Positions 55,553-64,000 of a stretch of DNA of 64,000 bases are shown here, piece after piece. The translations under genes were made by a program, and so were the position numbers. The notes below the pieces were generated by a model, which was not told the DNA's origin, did no database searches, and saw nothing but the letters and a program-made list of their open reading frames with translations. Every line of letters starts with the position of its first letter. Position 1 is the stretch's first letter. The stretch comes from Pollenia angustigena (taxonomy: Eukaryota > Arthropoda > Insecta > Diptera > Polleniidae), in NCBI GenBank assembly GCA_930367215.1, contig OV884058.1, positions 218,840,208 to 218,904,207 of the forward strand. Direction: 5' to 3'.

Positions 55553-56819
55553 ATACACAAATTGCTTTTAATAAACTTTTAAAAACAAATTTTTTTTGTA
55601 TCATAAAAATATACACAAATTGCTTTTAATAAACTTTTAAAAACAAATTTTTTTTGTATCATAAAAAATTTCCCCCCCTAAGGCTCAAGCTGGATCCGCG
55701 ACTGATTATGGTAAACTTTAAATTTCGATATAAAAATGGGCGGGGTAGACAGAGGAGGAGCAGTACCCCCAAGGAACGAAAATGTTAAATACCTAATATT
55801 TAAAGTCAAAAGTCAGCTTTTAGAACCCTCTCTAAAGATAACCTGCACCTTTCCAGGGGGAGCAATAAATTTTTATACATAAAAAATAAAAATTTTAGTC
55901 TGTTTTATTTGTTGGCTTATAGACTAAACTACTGAACCGATTCCTGAAATTTAACACTAACATCACGTGAGCCCCGAAAACAATAGGCTTATTATTTTTT
56001 CGATAGGAGCAGGGTAAGTTGAACCCTCCATAGGATGCCAATATAAAGTTTCGCTTTTTTAAAAAAGCCGCTGCACCCATTTTCTTGAACTGTTTGCAGT
56101 AAGCCCCGAAAGTGAAATAAGGTATCACCAGAGGAAGTGTTACCCTCATAGCACGCTAATGTTAAATATTGCATATCTTAAGAACTGTTTTATTCATATT
56201 GTTCTAACTTTTTAGGGGTCAGATGCATATATTAAATATCGCGTAACTGAAGAACTATTATAGCTAGAGTCTTCCAACGTGGCTAATGCCAATATTATGG
56301 TAAATAATAGGATTCAAAATAAAAAGGGGCGGGTAGACGGAGGAAGAGCAGTACCCCCCATAGAACGAAAATATTAAATACCGAAAATCTGAAAATAAAA
56401 GTCTTCAAGCTTTGTAGGATCCACACTACAACTACACCTTTCAAAATAAAAGTAAGGGGGTAGCTGCAGGGGAAGCAATAAATAATATATTAATGAAATA
56501 TAAAAAAAGAAGTGTACAATTTGATGTCACCACTAACTGCGAAAACGGGTAGACCGATTTCAACAAAAACGTTGGGGTACGTTGGGGATAGTCTGTAGAT
56601 GGTTTATGTAAAGTTTGCATGAAATCGGCCAAGTGGTTCCGGAGATATGGCATTAAGATTTTCCTATATATTCCCATACAAATATCAACAAAATGCTCTC
56701 CATTTTGAACTCCTTCGAAACGGCTTGACTGATTTTTATGAAATTTTGTATGTGTTTTTGTAAGGTATGTGAATAGGTCGTAGAGTATATTTTATATTGC
56801 TAGAGGGCGCAAAATAGGG

Positions 56820-57720
56820 CATAAGCTCCTCCTCCCTATATCTTCTTAGCTAATCAATCTTTTTTTTTCTTAAAATTTGGCATGCAGGCACTGTAGCATC
56901 TGAAAGAAAATAGGGAATAGGGCGCGAAATAGAGCAAGAGTATTAAAAGCTCCCTCTCCCCATATCTGCTTAACAAATCGACCGATTTTCTTGAAAATAG
57001 TGTATCATCTGGAAAGAACTATAGCCTCAAATTTTTACTATTTAGGGCGGGAAATAGAGGTTAAAGCTCCCCCTCCCCAATCTTTTAAGCTTACCAACCG
57101 GGTTTCTTAAAATTTGGCATGCAGACACTGTAACATCTGAAAGGAAATGAGGAATAAGGCGTGAGATAGGGCAATAGCGGTTAAAGCTCCCCTTCCCTAT
57201 ATCTTTAAAACAAATGAGCGGGTTTTCTTAAAATTTGACATCTGAAAGGAAATAAAGAATGGGATGTGAAATAAGCCAAGAAGGGTAAAAGCTCCCCCTC
57301 CCAATATCTTCTTGAAATTTCGCAGCCAAATGGTGCTACAGCTGAAAAGTTCTATAGCCTATAGCTTTAATTATTTATGGCGTGAAGCACGAAGGGTAAA
57401 AGCTCCCTTCCCTATATCTTCTTAACTAATCAACCGGTTTTCTTACAATTTGGCTTGCAGACACTATAACATCTGAAAGAGAAAGGGCATGAAATAGGAC
57501 AAGAGGAGTAAAAGCTCCCCCTCCCTATATCTTTCTAACTAAACAACTGAACTTCTCGAAATTTGGCGGGCAAATAGTGTAACATCTGGAAAGAACTAAA
57601 GCCTATAATTTTTATTATTTTCTTAACTAATCAACCGGTTTTCTTACAATTTGGCATGCAGACACTGTATAATCTTAAAGAAATAAGTTATAAGGCAAAA
57701 CAACGTTTGCCGGGCCAGCT
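56820..57720 (+). repeat. ~115-bp tandem repeats near the Helitron 3' end
   Basis: About eight diverged units, each with AAAGCTCCCCCTCCCTATAT, TTCTTAACTAATCAACCGG, TTTGGCATGCAGACACTGTA and CATCTGAAAG. Units start near 56820, 56948, 57062, 57183, 57290, 57400 and 57513, with a partial one at 57603. Confidence 0.85.
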
Positions 57721-57825
57721 AGTATATTAATGAAATATACACGAGATCTTTTTTAAAATAATTTTGCTAATTTTATTTCGATTGGGGTAGCAAAGCGCAC
57801 CGGGTTTAGCTAGTGTATAAATAAA

Positions 57826-58258
57826 AGAACTTTTTTTTCTTTGAGCTTGAGTTCACAATTTGACGATGTTGACATAACATTATAAAAATTTTAATTAAGC
57901 ACGAATAACAAAACCCAAGGCGAATTCATTTTTCAGGTGGCGTTGAAAGCACAGCTGTGCCACTTTTTTTTTAAATTAGAGAAAGGAATGTCAAAAGTTA
58001 CTTGTGTTTTTGACATATCGGCCAACGAAAGCAGCAACAAAATACATTGTTGTGTTTTTGGTGTTCTTACTTGTTGTAGTATCAACACCACCGTTTACAT
58101 GAATTCGCCTTGACGTCAATAATTTTTTCAATATTATACCAAACCCAGAAGATGTTTTTCAATGAAAAACGAAATATTGGCAAAATAAAATATTGTTAGA
58201 TTAAAATAATTAATAATAAAAACCAGGGCCTCAAAGGAAAAAAAAAGTTCTTTTATTT
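57826..58258. mobile_element. Nested inverted repeats (ATAAAAGAACTTTTTTT; AAGGCGAATTCAT)
   Basis: ATAAAAGAACTTTTTTTTCTTTG (57826) is mirrored by the complement at 58235-58258, and inside it AAGGCGAATTCAT (57919) by ATGAATTCGCCTT (58099). This suggests one hairpin element inserted in another. Target duplications were not resolved. Confidence 0.6.
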
Positions 58259-58459
58259 AAAAAAAATCTTTAAAGTGTCAATGTTACAATAGGAGTTATT
58301 GTTAAAGATTTTTTTGTGATATCAGCATTTATTTCCTTTCATTTAAAAATAATTTTCCCGAGTTGATTTTATGTGCATGCTTTTCTCAAGTAGATAACTA
58401 GACCGATTCTCATTAACTTTATTGCACCAATTTTAGTAGACTACGCCGTTTGGCCATTT

Positions 58460-58710
58460 AAACTTGGACCAGAGTCCATCCTAAGCTGTAATTCTGCTAA
58501 AGTAAAAGTCGAGAGACTCCTTAGATCTCCTAATATTTCTAGAGACACAGATCCGCTTATTTACTGGGACAATGACATGTTTTACCTGTCATATCATTTT
58601 TGTCGAATCTGAGAAACAATTTTCCACTGCAGGTCTAGTTCAAACGGATTCGCTAATCGTCTTTTTCCGCAAAAGTTAGAAAATACTTTGTTTTTTAAAC
58701 AAAAATCCTA
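58460..58710 (+). pseudogene. Diverged hAT dimerisation-domain relic
   Basis: Aligns by eye with 8240-8527: AGAGTCCATCCTAAGCTG, CTTATTTACTGGGACAATGACATG and TCTAGTTCAAACGGATTCGC. Heavily mutated; no open frame. Confidence 0.55.
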
Positions 58711-60740
58711 TTACATACACCGTCTTTTTGTATAGTACCTTTTTTCAAAAAAGTACCTGTTCCCAAAAAACGTTCCTTTTTACAGAAAAGTGCTTGTTTT
58801 CAAAAAAAAAATACTTGTTTTCAAAAAAGGGATTTTTGTTTACAAAAAAATACTATTTTACAAAACGTACTATTTTGTAAAAGGTATCTTTTTTAAAAAA
58901 TAATTTTTTTTTTTTTAAAAGTACATTTAAAAAAAATATGTTTTTATTAAAGAGCATTTTCTCTTGAAACAACGTTTTTATGATGTTTAAAAATTTGTCT
59001 TTTGTTTTCTTTGCGACCCATAGTGCGCTATAAAGTTTATGCAATCTTTTCTTTAAAACTCCCGCGTGTTTGAATCTTTGTATGTATAATGTTTAATTAA
59101 TTAATGTCTTGTTGAAAGCTAAATAAAGTTTAATACGTGGTATTACTCTCCGATTACATAAAATGCAAACTCCTTCTACAGAAAAAAAATAATTTTTATA
59201 TTTTTATACGAAAATCGCATATTTGATTAAAAACAATTTTTTGAATTTTCTGCGATGACGATTTTTCAGTATTGATAAAAATTTTTGTAGATAGTTTTGT
59301 ACGTGGTTTAACCTACCGACCATTTAAAAAAAATTGATTTATTTATGGGGTATATACATTTTGAATACCCCCTTTTTGAATCCAAAATATGTTTCGCGAA
59401 ATTTTTTGTGGCTTCTGAGATAAAAAGCATTCATTCAGAACATTGCAATAATTAAAAAATACCAGTTGTAGAACCAAAAAGCTGAAAAAAATATTAAATT
59501 TCTCGTATTTCCCAATTTGGTACTATTTTTTTGCAAAATGCAAAATGTTTTGTAAAAAAGTTCCAAAAATAGTTACGATTTTTACCCCTTAAACGTTCGA
59601 ATTTCGAAAAAGTACCAAACCTGTATTCGTACTTTTTTGATAAGTTTCGAATGTGGTATAAACTTTATTTCAAGGTTTATTAGATCAATAGATAGATGGG
59701 CTGACAAAAACGTACCAAAATTCAGGTTTTACCCGTTTTCACCCTAAAAGATCCGAATTTAAAAAAAGAACCACACACCTGTCCACTTATTTTTCTAAAG
59801 AACAACAATAAATAAAAAATTTTTTTTTGTATCTCTTTTAGTTTTGAAGATATAAGGCTACCGAATTTTCCCGTTTTTAGCCATTTTACCCCCTAAACAT
59901 TGGAATTTTCAAAAATCCCGCCTTAGTGGATCGATTTGGGGGAGTGACCAATCTCTGGTCTAAATTTCAAGTTTCTAGGGTCAGCGGCTTGGGCTGGGCG
60001 ATGATGAATGAGTCAGTCACTCACGCAATAAGTATACGTAAGCCACTTTTTACATTTTTTTTTTTTAGAAAATTGGCGTATGCGGCACAAAACAATATGT
60101 TTCATTTTCAAAAAAATACTACTAATTTCTAACTTTATTCATGAAAGTGTGCAAAAATTTATATTTTTCTTCAAAATATTTACCGGAAGCAGTGGCAAAA
60201 ATATAAAAAAATTCTATGGGGTACATTTTGAGAAATCTTCATGTTAATCTTCTTTGTCGTTTTTCTCCACTCCGACTTTTTGTCATATGCGCCAAACCAA
60301 TTCTTGCTAAAATAAATTGTTAAATGTTGAATTAATCAAACAAAATGTTTATCGAATCTTTTTTTTAATTTTATTTATTTATTTATTATGATGTGCTCCA
60401 TTCCCAATTTTTATTCTTGATAAAAACACTAAAATTTATTGTTTGGGGAGGATAAGCTAGTTCCTAGGCGCATTTCGTTGGTTACTTAAGAAAAACTAAA
60501 GAGATTATAAAAATAAAAATTTTAAGCCAATGAGAATTACAAGCAATAAAGTCTTATTTGTAACGATATTAAAGCTATTAAAAATGGACAAGAGTTGTAA
60601 AAATACTGTCTTTACTCTAATTAAAATATTTTTTTTTTTTTTTATTGAATATGAAGAAATATTTAATTATTTCATTATTGATTTGCAAGTGTAATGCAAA
60701 GTGTAATTTTGATAAATTTTTTCATTGAATCAAATTAAAA
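58711..60740. other. Gene-free stretch
   Basis: Poly-A/T-rich with repeats of TTTTCAAAAAAG (58740-58880). 59880-60030 contains GAGTCAGTCACTCACGCAATAAGTATACG, related to dispersed fly repeats, but no boundaries are seen. No gene. Confidence 0.45.
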
Positions 60741-60860
60741 GTTTGTTGAACTAAAATTTTATTTTTCATTAAATTATTTTTATGAAGAAAGCAATTTTAC
60801 CAGGCCGCAGGGCTCCAACCCAGGCATTCACGGACAGGTTACCTTTACATGTTTTAATTG
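60741..60860 (-). repeat. Decayed SINE-like copy
   Basis: The minus strand reads GGTAACCTGTCCG ... GGGTTGGAGCCC ... TTTCTTCATAAAAATAATTTAATGAAA, matching the head and tail of the SINE-like element at 12358-12540 with substitutions in the B box. Confidence 0.55.
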
Positions 60861-61179
60861 TAACCACTCTTTTTATTTTGTTTTTAGCAAACTGTTTTGT
60901 TAAAAATTTTCTTGAGATATATTTTTTCTGTACTCATGTGGAATTTCTCCAAATACTTGTCATGCAATTCTTGAATTTGCGATGCAAGTTAAAGCTAGAA
61001 AATGTAAAGATTACTTTACTGAATTTCCCACAGTTTGGCAGCTATGGGCCTAAAATTGAGAAAAAAAGATTTAAAATATTAAAATTTTGGATATTTTCGA
61101 ATTTTGAGGAAGTAGATGCAGTTTTACGGGTTAGTTGTTTTAACACTTTTGCTCTTTTAGTCTGACCATTGACTACGTT

Positions 61180-61662
61180 TGGAATGGTCAAGCGGCTTTA
61201 GTTCGTTTAAACACAAGTCTTTATGCATAATGCTCATCAACGACGAGCGTAAGACGTGTTGGGCACGACGACGAGTTTATGTGGAGCGCTCTTCAGCCAC
61301 ACTATCGCGAACAGCAGCAATATTTTCTGCAGTACGAGCTGAAAGAGCATACACTTGTGTTTTCACATCTCCTACATACCCGGTTTGCTCAAATTTTTGC
61401 ACGATTCTTCCGATTGTACGCACATTTGGACGATTAAATTGACCGAAAAAAATCACGAAGTGCACGATATGCATTTTGATTTGAACGCTCACTTTCATAA
61501 TAAGCCTGAATAACTTTAACGCGTTGCTTGGTTGTGTGTCTTTCCATGGTTCAAATTGAGTTAGTCTGAAATTGAGAAATGTCAAATGAAATGCAGAAAA
61601 AAACTTGACGTTTAGGTGTGGTTCACATTCAACATGGGCCCTTAAAATTTAACCACCCTTTA
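61180..61662 (-). pseudogene. Mariner-family 5' end: TIR and N-terminal DNA-binding region
   Basis: On the minus strand the element begins near 61662 with AAGGGTGGTTAAATTTTAAG. The first ATG (about 61548) opens TTKQRVKVIQAYYESERSN. A one-base change in a T-run near 61450-61455 shifts the frame, after which GQFNRPNVRTIGRIVQKFEQ and ARTAENIAAVRDSV-like text follow. These are the paired helix-turn-helix modules that bind the TIR. The catalytic domain is absent; the copy ends near 61180. Confidence 0.85.
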
Positions 61663-62930
61663 CAACAAGTACAACAATAAAAAACAACATGATATTTTTA
61701 TTCTTGTTTTAGTTAGTTAATAGCAAAAAAAAAAAAAATAATTACAGCATATTTAGCCATTTCCTTCTTAAAGTAGCGACAAAAATTTCCAGCTGTCTTT
61801 TTAACTTTACCTGTAAAGCTATTTGTTCGCCTTGGATTTGGATTAATTCAGAAAATTGCTAAGTCAGAAAATCGCTAGATTTCCCGCTTAAAGCGAAATC
61901 TGAATTTATCCCACCAAACTTTATAAAAAAAATCGCTATATTTAATGAGAAAATAGCTAAATTGGTAACAGTGCCTGGCTGCCAAGAAAACTGTGCTTTC
62001 ATTTTATGTGTAAGTTTTTTTGCATAAAGTTATGCATTTTAAAAGAATATCATGCCGAAAAAAACTCCTTTTCCTTTTGATTATTTCAGGAAAAGACTTA
62101 TTAAAAATTCAATTCTTTAATACAAAAAAAGAAATTAATAACGAAAAGATGTTTTAGTTTCTTAAAAAGTCAGTTTTAACAAAAAGAACTTATGCAACAC
62201 CTTAAAAGTATTAACGGCAAATAAATTTAAAGTGCATAATAAATAATTTAAGCGGAAAATAAATATAGAAGTACAGATTTTCTAACCTCGATTATAAATC
62301 AAATTTGTTTCAAACAAATTGTTGATTTTTTTTTAACAATTAATCCCCTGACATTCATAAAACTTCTAAACGCACTGAACACCTTAACCCCATTAAAAAA
62401 AAAATTTCTTGTCAACTGTTTACGTCCATGTTAGTTACGCCCTTAAGTTAGTGTTCTATTCCCCACTTTAAATGTAAAAACTTGGTTTGCCCCCTTTTCC
62501 AATACAAATCTAAGGAATTGGGGATAAAAGGAATCTTATTTAATAAAACCCATTAATCTTAATTGAAATGTTGTTAAAATGTTCTAATCTGAGATGGAAA
62601 ATAAAATAAAAATATACAAAGTTTGTAAAATAGAAATAAATAAAACCTGTGGATAGAATAAATGTTATTGCACAAAATAATACACAAAAAAATTAAAGCA
62701 GACTACATACTAATACTACACTCACAATATTATTACAGTAACGGACTGTAGTTTATTTAAGAAGTATTCCGTTCAGTCATTTTTAAATAAATAAATATTT
62801 AGAATTCTAAGCAAATTTATTTTTAACTGATTTCAACATTTATTCAAAAAACTAAGTGCATATTAATACGGATTTTTAGTTGCAGTTAAACGTTGTCCTG
62901 TCCAAATTAGGAAAAATGTTTGAGTTCGAT
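61663..62930. other. Gene-free stretch
   Basis: AT-rich. AAAATCGCTA-type motifs at 61855-61960 end in TTGGTAACAGTG, resembling a hAT terminus, but I found no partner. No gene. Confidence 0.4.
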
Positions 62931-62934
62931 TTTT

Positions 62935-63960
62935 AAAATCCGTTAAAAAGATACGAACATTTGAAAGAAAAATTAGTCAAATCGATGAAGCCGTTTTCTG
63001 ATTTTAGGTAAATCGAAAAAAGTGGGCGTTAAAGTGGGCGGGGCAAAATTTTCTTTCCGTAAAAATCTAAGCTGGACTATGGAAATCGTTTTTAAGAAAA
63101 AATCGTCCAAATCGATCAGGCCGTTCTCAAGTTGTGCGCTTAATAGAAAAAGTGGGCGCAAAAGTAGGCGTGTTAAATTTTTCTTTCGATGAAAACTTAA
63201 AATGGATTAATACGAACATTTGAAAGAAATATTTGTCAAATCGATGGAGCCGTTTTTTTATTTTAGGTAAATCGAAAAAAGTGGGCGGGGCAAAATTTTC
63301 TTTTCGTAGGTTTTCGCGGAAAGAAAATTTTGCCCCGCCCACTTTTTTCGATTTACTTTATATAAAAAAACGGCTCCATCGGTTTGATTAATTTTTCTTT
63401 TGAATGTTCGTATTAATCTATTTTTCATCGTATTAATCTACGTTTTCATCGAAAGAAAAATGTACCACGCCTACTTTTAAGCCCATTTTTTCTACTAAGC
63501 GCATAACTTGAGAACGGCTTGACCGATTTGGACGATTTTTTCTGTAAAATCATCGCCATGGTCCAACTTAGGTTTTACGGAAACAAAATTTTGCCCCGCC
63601 CACTTTTTTCGAATTACCTAAAATCAGAAAACGGCTCGATCGATTTTTCTTTCAAATGTTCGTATTAATCCATTTTAAGTTTTCATCGAAAGAAAAATTT
63701 ACCACGCCTACATTTGCGCCCATTTTTTCTATTAAGCGCATAACTTGAGAACGGCTTGACCGATTTGGACTATTTTTTCTTTAAAATAATTACAATGGTC
63801 CAACTTAGGTTTTTACGGAAAGAAAATTTTGCACCGCCCACTTTTTTCGATTTACCTAATATAAAAAACGGCTCCATCGATTTAACTAATTTTTCTTTTA
63901 AATGTTCGTATTAATTTTCGTAATTAATGGCCAATTAAAACTCCAAATGATTTGGATGAT
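62935..63960. repeat. Inverted array of ~230-bp units (GTGGGCGGGGCAAAATTTTC)
   Basis: Plus-oriented units start near 62950 and 63185, each with AAATCGAAAAAAGTGGGCG and AGAACGGCCTGATCGA-type segments. At about 63320 the orientation flips and at least two units follow as complements (AATTTTGCCCCGCCCACTTTT). The junction makes a palindrome with a stem of at least 40 bp. Short minus ORFs here are repeat artefacts. Confidence 0.85.
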
Positions 63961-64000
63961 ATTAGTTTTATTGAAGATAATAATAAATTTTATATACAAA

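Larger units (their letters stand above)
53672..55704. mobile_element. hAT element, 2033 bp, with decayed transposase
   Basis: CAGGCGCGGATTCAG and (complement) CAGTCGCGGATCCAG ends are flanked by identical ATTATGGT (53664-53671, 55705-55712). CAG..GCGGATCCAG ends and the encoded relic fit the same hAT lineage. Confidence 0.93.
53208..57722 (+). mobile_element. Helitron-like non-autonomous element, nested
   Basis: It starts TCTATAAATATAAAAATG after an A and ends GTTTGCCGGGCCAGCTAG before a T, fitting the 5' TC, 3' CTAG, A/T target rule for Helitrons. The left part has GTTTG repeats (53233-53270). The body includes repeated paragraphs with CCCATAGGATGCCAAT and ATATTAAATATCGC. It is interrupted by the hAT at 53672-55704 and carries an eight-copy tandem near its 3' end. 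No Rep/helicase is visible. Confidence 0.6.

Overview
This window looks like AT-rich nuclear DNA of a higher fly, probably a calyptrate (blowfly or house-fly type). Two things point there. DINE-1/mini-me-type elements (5' TATACCCT, GTCY microsatellite, 3' hairpin followed by ACTTGTT) recur. There is also a spliced CCN-family gene next to tRNA-derived, hAT, mariner, LINE and Ty3/gypsy sequences typical of Diptera. Nothing suggests a bacterium or a virus. The species call is inference.

Only one host gene is visible: four coding exons of a CCN (CTGF/Cyr61/Nov-like) matricellular protein on the minus strand between 39186 and 32551. In transcript order they are a VWC exon, a TSP1 exon with a long charged, Gln/His-rich linker, and two exons forming the cystine-knot (CT) domain. 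All visible splice sites fit GT-AG and the reading phase is continuous. The signal peptide/IGFBP exons and the terminal exon are not recognised. The introns on either side of the TSP1+CT-A exon pair each hold a kilobase-scale array of the same 11-bp satellite in opposite orientations, so the pre-mRNA would carry complementary arms around those two exons.

The rest is mobile DNA, much of it nested, and it can be resolved by target-site duplications (TSDs). 1-3406: ~502-bp tandem units and a DINE-1-like element. 3968-5357: short hAT-type element. 6437-11341: a 4.9-kb hAT-type element filled with other repeats. 11470-18372: a mariner relic split by a SINE-like composite, itself split by a nearly intact 4656-bp Ty3/gypsy retrotransposon (12866-17521). 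That retrotransposon has identical 151-bp LTRs, a 5-bp TSD, gag and pol ORFs, and a frame break inside the protease. 19918-21821: foldback and MITE cluster. 22762-29045: a five-level nest of TIR elements around a LINE relic. 29756-31047: mariner relic and MITE. 32551-39186: CCN gene with satellites. 40305-46060: LINE relic, DINE-1-like copies, an empty-site relative of the gypsy host element, and nested MITEs. 48101-51759: a TA-flanked TIR element split by a 3-kb hAT that holds a second hAT and MITEs. 53208-57722: Helitron-like element containing a hAT with a decayed transposase. 57826-64000: scattered relics ending in an inverted array of ~230-bp units.

No element visibly encodes a complete transposase. 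The gypsy copy is the best preserved and youngest. Family calls rest on motif recognition by eye; no database search was run.
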